Assembly (NCBI RefSeq): GCF_029543085.1
Contig: NZ_CP119967.1
Span: 1,514,501-1,578,500, forward strand
Reading direction: 5' to 3'
Source: Pseudomonas sp. A34-9
GTDB taxonomy: Bacteria > Pseudomonadota > Gammaproteobacteria > Pseudomonadales > Pseudomonadaceae
Length of the DNA: 64,000 nucleotides
Shown here one piece after another: positions 7,649-16,526 of this stretch (its first letter is position 1; each line of letters begins with the position of its first letter). Under the pieces are notes generated by a model that did not search any database, was not told the DNA's origin, and saw nothing but the letters and a program-made list of their open reading frames with translations. A program made the translations under genes and the position numbers.

Positions 7649-8998
7649 ATGCAGAACTCGACCCAAGCGGCGAATGCCTGGCGCATTCTGTTCCTGCTGT
7701 TCCTCGCCAACCTGTTCAACTTCTTCGACCGCACCATCCCGGCGATCATCATCGAGCCGATCCGCATGGAATGGCACCTCAGCGACTTCCAGTTGGGGAT
7801 CGTCGGTACCGCATTCACCATTGTTTACGCCATTGCCGGCCTGCCCCTGGGGCGGATGGCCGACACCGGTTCGCGCAGCAAACTGATGGGCTGGGGCCTG
7901 GCGACGTGGAGTGCGCTGACGGCGGTCAACGGCCTGGTCGGCAGTTTCTGGAGTTTCCTGATCGTGCGCATGGGCATCGGCATCGGCGAGGCGAGTTATG
8001 CACCGGCGGCCAATTCGCTGATTGGCGATCTGTTTCCGGCCCATCGTCGGGCGCGGGCCATGGGTATTTTCATGCTGGGCTTGCCGCTGGGGCTGTTGCT
8101 GGCGTTCTTCACCATCGGCGCGATGGTCAAGGCGTTCGATAGCTGGCGCGCGCCATTCTTTATCGCCGCCGTGCCGGGGCTGATCCTGGCGATCTTCATG
8201 TTCTTCATCAAGGAGCCAAAGCGCGGCGCGGCGGAAACCGTGCAAGTGTCTCAAGAGAAAGTCGACAGACCGATCCGCCGGATTCTGGCGGTGCCGACCT
8301 TTCTCTGGCTGGTGATGGCCGGGTTGTGCTTCAACTTCGCGACGTATGCCTGTAACTCGTTTCTGGTGCCGATGCTGCAGCGCTATTTCCTGATGCCGTT
8401 GCAGGAAGCGGCGGTGGCGACCGGGATGATTGTCGGCGTGACCGGGCTGGTCGGTTTGACCCTGGGCGGCTGGATTGCCGACAAGATTCACCAGCGAGTG
8501 GCCAATGGGCGGCTGCTGTTTGCCGCGTTCAGTCTGATTATTTCAACGTTGTGCACAGCGTGGGCGCTGCATGCCGGGCGTATCGAGATTGGTGTGTTTG
8601 TCGCGCTGTTCAGTGTCGGTTGGCTGTTTGCCTACAACTTCTACACTTGCGTTTACACGGCGATTCAGGACGTGGTCGAACCGCGCTTACGGGCGACGGC
8701 GATGGCGTTGTTTTTTGCCGGGTTGTATTTGCTCGGCGGTGGGTTGGGGCCGGTGGTGGTAGGTGGGCTGTCGGATCATTTCGCCCATACCGCGATGTTG
8801 TCGGCGGGCGCTGAGCAGATGACCGAGGCGTTCAAGGCGGTCGGGTTGCATGACGCGATGTACCTGATTCCGGTGGCGTTGTTCCTGACGATGGTGTTTC
8901 TGTTTCTCGCGGCGCGGTGTTTTGTGCGGGATGCGCAGCGGATGAAGGAGGGGTTGGTGGCGGTGGTTGAACCAGAGGTTGCAGTAGCGACTGCTTAA
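7649..8998 (+). CDS. Spinster-family MFS transporter
   Basis: A 449-residue integral inner-membrane protein with about 12 hydrophobic segments. The first helix contains NLFNFFDRTIPAIIIEPI, the spinster-like (Spns) MFS N-terminus. GLPLGRMADTGSR is the loop-2/3 signature, and RMGIGIGEASYAPAANSLIGD is the conserved helix-4 region. Relatives in Proteobacteria are poorly characterised exporters or importers of organic anions and lipids, so the substrate is open. A CA motif abutting the ribosome-binding site suggests catabolite repression and therefore possibly a role in carbon-source uptake. Confidence 0.85.
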   Translation: MQNSTQAANAWRILFLLFLANLFNFFDRTIPAIIIEPIRMEWHLSDFQLGIVGTAFTIVYAIAGLPLGRMADTGSRSKLMGWGLATWSALTAVNGLVGSFWSFLIVRMGIGIGEASYAPAANSLIGDLFPAHRRARAMGIFMLGLPLGLLLAFFTIGAMVKAFDSWRAPFFIAAVPGLILAIFMFFIKEPKRGAAETVQVSQEKVDRPIRRILAVPTFLWLVMAGLCFNFATYACNSFLVPMLQRYFLMPLQEAAVATGMIVGVTGLVGLTLGGWIADKIHQRVANGRLLFAAFSLIISTLCTAWALHAGRIEIGVFVALFSVGWLFAYNFYTCVYTAIQDVVEPRLRATAMALFFAGLYLLGGGLGPVVVGGLSDHFAHTAMLSAGAEQMTEAFKAVGLHDAMYLIPVALFLTMVFLFLAARCFVRDAQRMKEGLVAVVEPEVAVATA

Positions 8999-9080
8999 GA
9001 TCAAAAGATCGCAGCCTTCGGCAGCTCCTACATGGGAATGCGGTTCCCTGAGGAGCTGCCGAAGGCTGCGATCTTTGCTT
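8999..9080. repeat. REP doublet, GTAGGAGCTGCCGAAGGCTG family
   Basis: Inverted pair of the core CAGCCTTCGGCAGCTCCTAC around a spacer of about 20 bp, starting one base after the MFS stop codon. The right copy is slightly degenerate (AGGAGCTGCC without the leading GT). Same family as the copies at 12164, 31717, 33306, 43656, 47846, 52971, 56055 and 57156. Confidence 0.9.
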
Positions 9081-9193
9081 GATCGTTCCCACGCTCTGCG
9101 TGGGAATGCAGCCCGGGACGCTCCGCGTCCCTTTTCGGAACTGGAACGCGGAGCGTCCCTTGAGGCATTCCCACGCGGAGCGTCGGAACGATC
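9081..9193. repeat. Palindromic repeat with GATCGTTCCCACGC ends
   Basis: A 113-bp imperfect inverted repeat bounded by GATCGTTCCCACGC and its complement, with internal GGACGCTCCGCGTCC-type arms. A close relative is at 22103-22208 and a minimal 31-bp form at 49753-49783. This family is distinct from the two REP families. Confidence 0.85.
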
Positions 9194-9223
9194 GGCCCGC
9201 ATCGCTGCGGGCCTTCTTGTTTT
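9194..9223 (+). terminator. Rho-independent terminator
   Basis: Stem GGCCCGC / GCGGGCC with a 6-base loop, followed by TTCTTGTTTT on the plus strand. The orientation suits the MFS gene, read through two repeats; it also lies just past the end of rapA on the other strand, where the T-tract is absent. Confidence 0.7.
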
Positions 9224-9243
9224 CAGTGGTGGAGCAGGGCGGT

Positions 9244-12090
9244 TTAGCCCGCTACCAATACCCGAATCGCTTCCAGTCGCAACGCTGCTTTATCCAGCAT
9301 CGCCAGACCCTGCTCACGCTGTTCACGCAGTGCCACCAGTTCGCTGTCACGCACGGTCGGGTTGACCGCTTGCAACGCGGTCAGGCGCGCCAGTTCTTCG
9401 TCGGTGTCGGCCGCCAGACGGCGACGGGCCTCGGCCACGCGCTCGGCGTGACGCGGGGCGATCTTGTCTTCACCGGCGTTGATCCGTGGCGTCAGTTGAT
9501 CGCGCTGGGCCTGGATGAACTTGTTGGCGCTGGCACGTGGCACGCTTTCCAGCTGATCGTTCAGGGTTTCGAACGAGACGCGAGCCGACAGGTCGTTGCC
9601 GTTGGCATCAAGCAGGCAGCGCAGGGCGGCCGGCGGCAGGTAACGGCCCAGTTGCAGCGAACGCGGGGCAACCACTTCGCTGACGTAGAGCAGTTCGAGC
9701 AGCACGGTGCCAGGCTTCAACGCTTTGTTCTTGATCAGCGCGACGGCAGTGTTGCCCATCGAACCGGACAGCACCAGATCCATGCCGCCCTGCACCATCG
9801 GGTGTTCCCAGGTGATGAACTGCATGTCTTCGCGCGACAGTGCCTGGTTGCGGTCGTAGGTGATGGTCACACCTTCGTCGTCGCCCAACGGGAAGCTGGC
9901 GTCGAGCATTTTCTCGCTCGGCTTGAGGATCAGGGCGTTTTCCGAATGGTCTTCGCTGTCGATGCCGAACGCGTCGAACAGGGTTTCCATGTAGATCGGC
10001 AGGGCGAACTGATCGTCTTGCTCAAGGATGTCTTCGACCAGCGCTTCACCTTCGCCAGCACCGCCGGAGTTGAGTTCCAGCAGACGGTCGCGACCGGTGT
10101 GCAGCTCGGCTTCCAGGCGCTCGCGCTCGGTGCGCGCTTCGTCGATCAGCGCTTGCCACTCGCTGTCGTCGGCTTCTTCGAGCAGCGGCAGCAGGCGCGG
10201 ACCGAACTGATGCTGCAAGGCGTTGCCGGTCGGGCAAGTGTTGAGGAACGCATTCAGCGCTTCGTGGTACCACTGGAACAGGCGCTCTTGCGGGCTGGTT
10301 TCCAGGTACGGCACGTGCAGCTCGATGATGTGTTTCTGGCCGATCCGGTCGAGACGACCGATCCGCTGCTCGAGCAGGTCCGGGTGCGACGGCAGATCGA
10401 ACAACACCAGGTGGTGAGCGAACTGGAAGTTGCGACCTTCACTGCCGATTTCCGAGCAGATCAGCACTTGCGCGCCGAACTCTTCATCGGCGAAGTAAGC
10501 GGCGGCGCGGTCACGCTCAAGGATGTTCATGCCTTCATGGAACACCGTGGCCGGGATGCCGGAGCGCACGCGCAGGGCGTCTTCCAGGTCCATCGCGGTT
10601 TCGGCGTGGGCGCAGATCACCAGCACTTTGGTGCGCTTGAGCATTTTCAGCTGATCGATCAGCCACTCGACACGCGGGTCGAATTTCCACCAGCGCTCTT
10701 CTTCGCTGGCGTCCGGTTGCGCCTGGAAGCTGACTTCCGGATACAGCTCGGCGTGCTCGCCCAGCGGCAGTTCCAGATATTCGTCCGGGCATGGCAGCGG
10801 GTACGGGTGCAGTTTGCGCTCCGGGAAACCCTGTACGGCGGCGCGGGTGTTACGGAACAGCACGCGGCCTGTGCCGTGGCGATCGAGCAGTTCGCGCACG
10901 AGGCGGGCGCTGGCTTCAGTGTCGCCATCGTTGACCGCGGTCAGCAGCGCTTCGCCTTCGTTGCCGAGGAAGCCGTGAATGGTTTTGTGCGCTTCGGCCG
11001 AGAGACGGCCCTTGTCGAGCAGTTCCTGAACGGCTTCGGCCACCGGACGATAGTTGTCGCTCTCGGCGCGGAAGGCGGCCAGGTCATGGAAACGGTTCGG
11101 GTCGAGCAGGCGCAGACGGGCGAAGTGGCTGTCCTGACCCAGTTGTTCCGGGGTGGCGGTGAGCAGCAGCACGCCCGGAATGACTTCGGCGAGTTGTTCG
11201 ACCAGCGAGTATTCCGCGCTGGCTTTTTCTTCGTGCCAAACCAAGTGGTGCGCTTCGTCGACCACCAGCAGATCCCAACCGGCAGCAAACAGCGCGTCCT
11301 GCGCCTTCTCGTCGTCGACCAGCCATTCCAAGGCTACCAGGGCAAGCTGGGTGTCTTCGAACGGGTTGGTGGCATCGCTTTCGATGAAGCGTTCTTCGTC
11401 GAACAGCGCGACCTGCAGGTTGAAGCGGCGGCGCATCTCCACCAGCCACTGGTGCTGGAGGTTTTCCGGGACGAGGATCAGCACGCGGTTGGCGCGGCCC
11501 GAGAGCAGTTGGCGATGAATCACCAGACCGGCTTCGATGGTTTTACCCAGACCCACTTCGTCCGCCAGCAGAACGCGCGGCGCGATGCGGTCGGCGACTT
11601 CACGGGCAATGTGCAATTGGTGCGCGATGGGCTGCGCGCGAACGCCGCCCAGGCCCCAGAGCGACGATTGCAACTGGCGGCTGGTGTGTTCGAGGGTGTT
11701 GTAGCGCAGCGAGAACCACGCCAGCGGGTCGATCTGGCCGGCGAACAGACGGTCGCTGGCCAGACGGAACTGGATGAAGTTCGACAGCTGGGTTTCCGGC
11801 AGGGTAACGGCTTCGTTCTGCCCATTGAGACCGTGATAGACCATCAGTCCGTCGACGTCGTCGACTTGCTGCACGGTCATCTTCCAGCCCTCGAAGTGGG
11901 TGATGCTGTCACCCGGCGAGAATCGCACGCGAGTGAGGGGCGCATTCCGTAGCGCGTACTGGCGGGTTTCGCCAGTGGCCGGGTAAAGCACGGTCAACAA
12001 GCGGCCGTCCTGTGCCAGAACGGTGCCTAAACCAAGCTCTGCTTCGCTGTCACTGATCCAGCGTTGCCCCGGTTGATACTGCTGCGCCAT
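9244..12090 (-). CDS. rapA: RNA polymerase-associated SWI2/SNF2 ATPase RapA (HepA)
   Basis: A 948-residue cytosolic protein, close to the 968 residues of E. coli RapA. The N-terminal [20 protein letters not shown] matches the RapA Tudor-like region. The helicase domain has [10 protein letters not shown] (Walker A, about 177-184), VVDEAHHL (about 277-284), a TATPEQLG motif III and the C-terminal helicase lobe motif [13 protein letters not shown]. RapA binds RNA polymerase and recycles it after termination using ATP. The gene is monocistronic with a good AAGG ribosome-binding site. Confidence 0.96.
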   Translation of the reverse strand: MAQQYQPGQRWISDSEAELGLGTVLAQDGRLLTVLYPATGETRQYALRNAPLTRVRFSPGDSITHFEGWKMTVQQVDDVDGLMVYHGLNGQNEAVTLPETQLSNFIQFRLASDRLFAGQIDPLAWFSLRYNTLEHTSRQLQSSLWGLGGVRAQPIAHQLHIAREVADRIAPRVLLADEVGLGKTIEAGLVIHRQLLSGRANRVLILVPENLQHQWLVEMRRRFNLQVALFDEERFIESDATNPFEDTQLALVALEWLVDDEKAQDALFAAGWDLLVVDEAHHLVWHEEKASAEYSLVEQLAEVIPGVLLLTATPEQLGQDSHFARLRLLDPNRFHDLAAFRAESDNYRPVAEAVQELLDKGRLSAEAHKTIHGFLGNEGEALLTAVNDGDTEASARLVRELLDRHGTGRVLFRNTRAAVQGFPERKLHPYPLPCPDEYLELPLGEHAELYPEVSFQAQPDASEEERWWKFDPRVEWLIDQLKMLKRTKVLVICAHAETAMDLEDALRVRSGIPATVFHEGMNILERDRAAAYFADEEFGAQVLICSEIGSEGRNFQFAHHLVLFDLPSHPDLLEQRIGRLDRIGQKHIIELHVPYLETSPQERLFQWYHEALNAFLNTCPTGNALQHQFGPRLLPLLEEADDSEWQALIDEARTERERLEAELHTGRDRLLELNSGGAGEGEALVEDILEQDDQFALPIYMETLFDAFGIDSEDHSENALILKPSEKMLDASFPLGDDEGVTITYDRNQALSREDMQFITWEHPMVQGGMDLVLSGSMGNTAVALIKNKALKPGTVLLELLYVSEVVAPRSLQLGRYLPPAALRCLLDANGNDLSARVSFETLNDQLESVPRASANKFIQAQRDQLTPRINAGEDKIAPRHAERVAEARRRLAADTDEELARLTALQAVNPTVRDSELVALREQREQGLAMLDKAALRLEAIRVLVAG

Positions 12091-12163
12091 GCTGCCTGAC
12101 TCCCACCTTGAAAAAGCGGGCTATCTTAACGGAATGCGACCCTCAGGCCAAAGGATTACTGGG

Positions 12164-12260
12164 GTAGGAGCTGCCGAAGGCGGCGATCTTTTGATCTTGG
12201 GAAACACTTGGAATCCGTGTTGTCCCATTAAAAGATCGCAGCCTGCGGCAGCTCCTACAG
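12164..12260. repeat. REP doublet, GTAGGAGCTGCCGAAGG family
   Basis: Two inverted cores (GTAGGAGCTGCCGAAGGCGG and CAGCCTGCGGCAGCTCCTAC) with a longer than usual spacer of about 50 bp. It lies in the divergent gap upstream of rapA. Confidence 0.9.
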
Positions 12261-12344
12261 GTGCCAAGTGCGTCACAGATTTGCGACGGATGGCTCAAGG
12301 CGCCTTTGCCGCAGCCGATAGCCTGCTGACAGGAGACCCTTTAT

Positions 12345-12686
12345 ATGTTGCCACCGATGCTCCCCCTGAGCGCTGTGCCGATCACTTCCCAGCAGGATCC
12401 GATCCGCCAGCGGCCGGACATTCCTCCGGTGGTGCCGGTGCAGGAAAGCTCCAACGAAAGCACGATCGATCTGCAAAAGCGTGATCCGGAAGAGGATCGC
12501 CTGCTGGCGCGCGAAGAACAGCGCCGCCAGCAGGAGCGTGATCGCCGCCGCCGCGAGGCTGACGAAGACCCGGAAGAACACCTGGCCGTGCCCGGCACCG
12601 AGCTGAACGCCGACAACACCGTGCCGGTGGTGCCGCTGATGGAAGATCAGCCGCGTCAGGGTTTGTGGGTCGATATCGAGATCTGA
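12345..12686 (+). CDS. Small charged hypothetical protein
   Basis: A 113-residue protein with a Pro-rich N-terminus (MLPPMLPLSAVPITSQQDPI), a strongly charged middle (Glu/Arg/Gln-rich, about residues 43-78, likely helical or coiled coil) and a C-terminus ending GLWVDIEI. An AGGAG sequence precedes the ATG with good spacing, which supports a real gene. I recognise no family; similar small proteins occur next to aminotransferases in Pseudomonas genomes. The last 31 bp overlap the 3' end of the convergent aminotransferase gene. Confidence 0.6.
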   Translation: MLPPMLPLSAVPITSQQDPIRQRPDIPPVVPVQESSNESTIDLQKRDPEEDRLLAREEQRRQQERDRRRREADEDPEEHLAVPGTELNADNTVPVVPLMEDQPRQGLWVDIEI

Positions 12687-13867
12687 GGCTGGGCGGCCAG
12701 TTCGCTCAGCGCTGCCAGTAATACGTCGATTTCTGCCGCAGTGTTCAGGTAGCTCAGAGATATCCGCGCAATGTTCTCAAGCCCTCGCGCCTGCATGTCC
12801 AGCGGGGTGTAGGCCACACCATTGGCGCCAATGTTGATCCCTCGCATGGCCAGCGCCTGTTTCAACGCCACGCAGTCCCAGCCCTCAAGCGTAAAGGCGA
12901 TCAGTCCGGATTGCTGATGCTCGCGGCCGAGATCCTGCAATGACAATCCGCGAATATCCTGCAAGCGTTGGCGCAGCGCGCGGCTCATCTGCTCGATTCG
13001 CCGGTGCATGGCCTGCGCACCGATGCGGTTGTGCTCTTCCAGCGCATTGGCCAGTCCGGCCAGTAGCGCCAATGACACTTCACTGGTTTCGAAGCGCCGG
13101 GCATCCTCGCGCAAGGTAAACCGCTGGCCGTCCCACGGCGCCGAAAGCACGTCGCGCTGCAATGGCAGCAAACGCTGCATGAAGCCCGGCCGCACATAGA
13201 GCAAAGCGGTGCCGCGCGGGCCTCGAAGGTATTTGCGTCCCGCGCCTTTGAGCACATCGCAATGCAAGGTCTGGACATCGCAAGGCAACTGCCCCAAGGC
13301 CTGACCGGCATCGACGAAGTAGGGGATGCCGTGTCGTTGCGCGACCTGACCAATCTGCGCGGCGGGATTGATCAGGCCGCCGTTGGCGGGCAACCAGGTC
13401 AACGCGATCAGCCGCACGTTACGGTCAATCATCTGCGCCAGTGCCTGCGGATCGACCGCACCGTGGGCATCACAGGGAATGACGTCCAGACGTGCCCCGG
13501 CCTTCACCGCTTCAGCGATGCACGCCAGATTGCCGGCCCACTCATGGCGCCCGACCAGAATCCGCTCACCCGCTTGCCACGGCCCCAGCGCATTGAATGC
13601 CTGACTCCATGCTGCCGAGCCGCTGCTGGCGAAGGCGATGCTCTCGGGTTCGGCATTGAGCATTTGCGCGGCTGCGTTGCGCGCCCGTTGCTGAATCTGC
13701 AGATCGGCGGCCTCCATCGGCCCGCCCAGTGCTTCGCGTTGCAACTGCTCGATTATCGCATCGAGGGTGGCCTGACTGGGCAGTGAAGAGCCCGCGTGGT
13801 TGAAGTGAATGATCCGCGCGCAGCCGGGTGTGGCGGCCCGTTGGCGTTCGACGTCCTCGCTGTTCAC
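12656..13867 (-). CDS. Aminotransferase class V-fold PLP enzyme
   Basis: A 403-residue fold-type I PLP enzyme of the NifS/Csd-like class V group. FNHAGSSLPSQATLDAI is the N-terminal signature, PYFVDAGQALGQLPCDV holds the PLP-ring Asp and Gln, and KGAGRKYLRGPRGTALLYVR carries the probable Schiff-base Lys. Substrate unknown: lyase, desulfurase or transaminase chemistry is possible. The start is a GTG overlapping the upstream ridA-like stop (GTGA), so translation is probably coupled. Pairing with a RidA protein fits, since RidA enzymes remove reactive enamines and imines made by PLP enzymes. Confidence 0.85.
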   Translation of the reverse strand: MNSEDVERQRAATPGCARIIHFNHAGSSLPSQATLDAIIEQLQREALGGPMEAADLQIQQRARNAAAQMLNAEPESIAFASSGSAAWSQAFNALGPWQAGERILVGRHEWAGNLACIAEAVKAGARLDVIPCDAHGAVDPQALAQMIDRNVRLIALTWLPANGGLINPAAQIGQVAQRHGIPYFVDAGQALGQLPCDVQTLHCDVLKGAGRKYLRGPRGTALLYVRPGFMQRLLPLQRDVLSAPWDGQRFTLREDARRFETSEVSLALLAGLANALEEHNRIGAQAMHRRIEQMSRALRQRLQDIRGLSLQDLGREHQQSGLIAFTLEGWDCVALKQALAMRGINIGANGVAYTPLDMQARGLENIARISLSYLNTAAEIDVLLAALSELAAQPQISISTHKP

Positions 13868-14334
13868 GGCTTGAGCTCGAAAATCGCGTCGAGTTCTACC
13901 GCGACGCCACTGGGCAGGCTGGCGACGCCGACGGCGGTGCGGACATGACGGCCCTTGTCGCCCAACGCGTTGACCAGCAGGTTGGAAGCGCCATTGGCGA
14001 CCGCACCCTGGCGCTGGAATTGGGGAGTGGCAGCGATGAAGACTCCGAGGCGGATAATTCTTACCAGTTTCGCCAGGTCATCGCCCAGGGCATCGCTCAG
14101 TTGCGCAAGCAAACCCAGTGCGGCGAGTTCTGCAGCGTTGATCCCCTCTGCTTCGCTGATGGCTTCACCGAGCCGCCCGATGAATGCAGGTTTGCCATCG
14201 AGCAACGGAATCTGTCCTGAGATGAACAACTGATTCTGACTGACAACGTGGTTGATGTAGTTGGCGATGGGCTGGCTCGGTGTTGGCAGGCGCAGGCCAA
14301 GTTGTTCGATCCGCTCGCGCAGAGATTCGCTCAT
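13864..14334 (-). CDS. RidA/YjgF/UK114-family protein
   Basis: A 156-residue protein, longer than classical RidA (about 128) and like the YjgF-related subgroup. It starts MSESLRERIEQLGLRLPTPSQPI. The stretches VVSQNQLFISGQIPLLDG and GKHVRTAVGVASLP-like GRHVRTAVGVASLPSGVAVE correspond to the trimer-interface and ligand-cleft regions. RidA proteins hydrolyse 2-aminoacrylate and related imines in the cytosol. This gene is the first of a two-gene unit: its stop overlaps the GTG of the aminotransferase gene. Confidence 0.88.
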   Translation of the reverse strand: MSESLRERIEQLGLRLPTPSQPIANYINHVVSQNQLFISGQIPLLDGKPAFIGRLGEAISEAEGINAAELAALGLLAQLSDALGDDLAKLVRIIRLGVFIAATPQFQRQGAVANGASNLLVNALGDKGRHVRTAVGVASLPSGVAVELDAIFELKP

Positions 14335-14423
14335 GTTGAGACCTCCTGAATGAAGGGCCTCAGCATGTTGAAACGCGGGGAGGGCGACAAACGGATAGAT
14401 TTAATCCGATGAATCGAAATGGC

Positions 14424-15299
14424 TCATGCGTCGGCGGCTTCATCCAGCCATTGGCTGAAACACGCGGCCGGCGCGGACAAGAGACGATCCGGCGTCACCA
14501 GCCAATAGCCGATTTCACCCCGTAAAGGCGCGGTATCAAAGGCCGGCACCAAAGAGCCTTCCTCGAGGCGGCGAGCGATCAGGCATTGCCGGCCCATGGC
14601 GATGCCCTGACCGGCGACGGCTGATTCGACCACGATGTTGTAGTCATGCAGCATGACGCTCGGTACGTGAGTCAGGTCGATGCCGCTGTGTTGGCTCCAG
14701 TCAGTCCATTCGAACGGTTGCAGCGATTTGGCCATCAACAGGGGACCGTTTTGCACACCCATTCGCTTGAAGTCCGGGCTGCACACCGGTGTCAGCGTTT
14801 CGGTCATGAAGCGTCGGGCCTGCACGTCCGGCCAATGGCCCTTGCCGTAACGAATGGCCAGATCGACTTCGCCACCCTTGACGTCGGCCAACTGCACGGC
14901 GGGGATCAGTTCGACATGGATGTCGGGGTGTTGTGCGCGGAAATCGCTGAGTCGTGATGCCAGCCACAAGGTGGCAAACGACGCCAGCAGGCCGATTCGC
15001 AAGGTCGTGCGTTGATTGCCGCGCAACTCGCGGCTGGCGGCGGCGATGGCGGCCAGTGCCGGTTCGATCTGGCGATAGTAGGCCTCGCCGGCGGGCGTCA
15101 GGTCGATCGCTCGGGTGCGCCGGACAAACAACCGCTGCTCCAGAAACGCTTCGAGCTTTTGCACCTGATGGCTGATCGCACTTTGCGTCACCGACAACTC
15201 ATCGGCAGCCTTGATGAAACTCAAGTGGCGGGCCACGGCTTCAAAGACGCGCAAGGCCATTAACGGTGGCAGATCCTGGTGCAAGGGCACGGCAAACAT
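14424..15299 (-). CDS. LysR-type regulator, GcvA-like
   Basis: A 291-residue LTTR. The N-terminal winged helix-turn-helix spans about residues 12-70 (LMALRVFEAVARHLSFIKAADELSVTQSAISHQV). The C-terminal effector domain has LRIGLLASFATLWLASRLSDF and GGEVDLAIRYGKGHWPD, both typical of the GcvA/AmpR branch. It lies 89 bp upstream of the ridA-like gene in the same direction. It may therefore drive or be cotranscribed with that pair, unlike the usual divergent LTTR layout. Inducer unknown. Confidence 0.88.
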   Translation of the reverse strand: MFAVPLHQDLPPLMALRVFEAVARHLSFIKAADELSVTQSAISHQVQKLEAFLEQRLFVRRTRAIDLTPAGEAYYRQIEPALAAIAAASRELRGNQRTTLRIGLLASFATLWLASRLSDFRAQHPDIHVELIPAVQLADVKGGEVDLAIRYGKGHWPDVQARRFMTETLTPVCSPDFKRMGVQNGPLLMAKSLQPFEWTDWSQHSGIDLTHVPSVMLHDYNIVVESAVAGQGIAMGRQCLIARRLEEGSLVPAFDTAPLRGEIGYWLVTPDRLLSAPAACFSQWLDEAADA

Positions 15300-15371
15300 C
15301 CTCGGGTTTGGCGCAAAGCGCAGATTCTGCGGGCAAAACTGTTGTTCGGTACATCAATTGTTGCCTGTCGT

Positions 15372-15399
15372 CGCTGGCAATGACTGGTCAGTGCCAGCG
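15372..15399. promoter_or_regulatory. 28-bp near-perfect palindrome upstream of the LysR gene
   Basis: CGCTGGCA and TGCCAGCG enclose TGACTGGTCA, giving a nested dyad broken only at one symmetric pair and the centre. It lies 72 bp upstream of the LysR start and 73 bp upstream of the next plus-strand gene, with no T-tract. It is a candidate operator or mRNA hairpin. Confidence 0.4.
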
Positions 15400-15472
15400 T
15401 CAGGCGGCATTATTGGCGCAGTCCTGCCGGTGATGTGGCAGTTGTGATTCTTTCAAGTGATGTACTGACGCC

Positions 15473-15634
15473 ATGAGCCAAGATGACAAACTGATTGACC
15501 TCGGCACTGAACGCGCCAAGCGCGTGCATGACCTCAACGAGAAGCGGCTGAACGAAGTGCGCCAGGCGTTCGAGCAGGCCATGCCGTTGGGAAAGACCAA
15601 GAAAAAGTCGAAAAACAAGCCGAAAAAGCGTTGA
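15473..15634 (+). CDS. 53-residue basic hypothetical protein
   Basis: A short ORF encoding MSQDDKLIDLGTERAKRVHD followed by a probable helix (LNEKRLNEVRQAFEQA) and a very basic tail (KTKKKSKNKPKKR). The tail suggests nucleic-acid or ribosome binding, but no family is recognised. The coherent acidic-helix-basic organisation and continuity up to the TGA argue for a real gene. It precedes the ANR-boxed ccoM-like gene by 146 bp. Confidence 0.6.
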   Translation: MSQDDKLIDLGTERAKRVHDLNEKRLNEVRQAFEQAMPLGKTKKKSKNKPKKR

Positions 15635-15701
15635 TCTTCCCCCTGCATCTTTTGATGCAGGTCATTTAATTTCCCTCCTTTGTCTCCCTTCGTTGCTGGT
15701 A

Positions 15702-15715
15702 TTGATCCCGGTCAA
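15702..15715 (+). promoter_or_regulatory. ANR/FNR-type box
   Basis: TTGATCCCGGTCAA fits the FNR/ANR consensus TTGAT-N4-ATCAA at nine of ten defined positions (G for A in the second half). It is centred 72 bp upstream of the ccoM-like start codon, which suits activation at about -41.5 if the 5' leader is about 30 nt. ANR is the oxygen-sensing activator of cbb3-2 oxidase and anaerobic genes in Pseudomonas. Confidence 0.75.
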
Positions 15716-15780
15716 TTTGTGCGCCTGTGTGTTTGGTAACTTAGTTCCATCGCAGCAGAGCAGGGGCCAGGAGGCCAGTC

Positions 15781-15894
15781 ATGTTTTTCGATAACGTGGT
15801 GTTTGCCGGGGTCCTGACTGTGGGGCTGATGGTTCTGTTTTTTGCAGGGTTTGGATTTTTTATCTGGAAGGATGCGAATAAGCGCAAGAAGTGA
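15781..15894 (+). CDS. ccoM: CcoM-like small cbb3 cytochrome oxidase subunit
   Basis: A 37-residue single-span membrane protein: MFFDNVVFAG, then a hydrophobic helix (about residues 8-29) and the C-terminal basic tail WKDANKRKK. Length, topology and the ending FFIWKDANK-type fit CcoM, the small extra subunit found in Pseudomonas stutzeri cbb3 oxidase, which is encoded away from the ccoNOQP operon. The ANR box 66-79 bp upstream fits a low-oxygen oxidase part. A strong terminator follows, so it is a monocistronic mini-gene. The assignment rests on remembered family features; an unrelated single-span peptide remains possible. Confidence 0.75.
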   Translation: MFFDNVVFAGVLTVGLMVLFFAGFGFFIWKDANKRKK

Positions 15895-15927
15895 TTCTTC
15901 TGGATTGATGGGCACGCAAGGCATTTT

Positions 15928-15956
15928 GGGGCGACTTCGGTTGCCCCTTTTTTTTT
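15928..15956 (+). terminator. Strong Rho-independent terminator after ccoM-like gene
   Basis: Stem GGGGCGAC / GTTGCCCC closed by a TTCG tetraloop, directly followed by nine T residues. It is one of the clearest terminators in the window. Confidence 0.92.
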
Positions 15957-16003
15957 GTGTCTTGGCGGCCTTTGGGCCGACCATGCTTTGGGTGTGCTTT
16001 GTG

Positions 16004-16193
16004 AATATCCGTTGCTGCGGTAACGGCGGCTTAGGGTTCCGCCCTTACGGCGGGTCACCTTTTCCAAACGCCGAAAAGGTAACCCAAAAGGCTTGCTCCT
16101 ACGTGCGGCCCGCTCGCTGGGGCTCGGGGTTCCTTCGCTGCGGGATCGATCCGGGCGCAGCGCCTACGGTTTGCTTCGCTGCACCTCCTCTCG
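16004..16193 (+). repeat. Left copy of an inverted 190-bp repeat
   Basis: From ATATCCGTTGCTGCGG to the end of GGTTTGCTTCGCTGCACCTC. It matches 16644-16832 in inverse orientation, including the shared block CCTTTTCCAAACGCCGAAAA. Divergence is concentrated in the middle. Such segments are common intergenic repeats in Pseudomonas; I see no transposase. Confidence 0.8.
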
Positions 16194-16360
16194 CTGTGTT
16201 TGGCTGCGCCAAACGGTCGCTGCGCTCCCACGCCCGGATCAATCCCTCCACTCAGCCTTCCGACGTCGCCCTACAGATCAAAAGCTGCAGCCGAGCTAAC
16301 GCTCATCCTGTTGAGTGGTGAAGAGCGGGGCGTGGTCGGCTTTGGATTTGTGTTGGATTC

Positions 16361-16526
16361 GCCCCTCATCGGAACGCCGCCCGCCCAGCCCTCTCCCGAG
16401 GGAGAGGGAGCCGATTTGTGGGCTTTTCAAGATCTGAGTTCAACGCGGTATTGCACGTCGGCGTACCTTCCCCAAACACCTCGGTCAAGTCCCCTCTCCC
16501 TCCGGGAGAGGGCTAGGGTGAGGGGC
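16361..16526. mobile_element. MITE-like element, copy 1
   Basis: About 166 bp with terminal inverted repeats of the type GCCCCTCA...CCCAGCCCTCTCCC and its complement, each ending in a small palindrome (CCCTCTCCC/GGGAGAGGG). The interior contains GAGTTCAACGCGGTA, shared with copy 2 at 54504-54724. It has no coding capacity. The left terminus carries a short extra insert relative to copy 2. Confidence 0.65.

Noticed and set aside
9079..11952. A 957-codon open frame on the plus strand
   Set aside because: It is antisense to rapA, whose motifs are unambiguous; the translated product has no recognisable domain and an unnatural Gln/Val/His-rich composition caused by high-GC third positions.
15712..16067. 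Overlapping minus-strand frames of 90-108 codons across the ccoM-like gene
   Set aside because: They run through the ANR box, the ccoM-like gene and its terminator, and have no ribosome-binding site.
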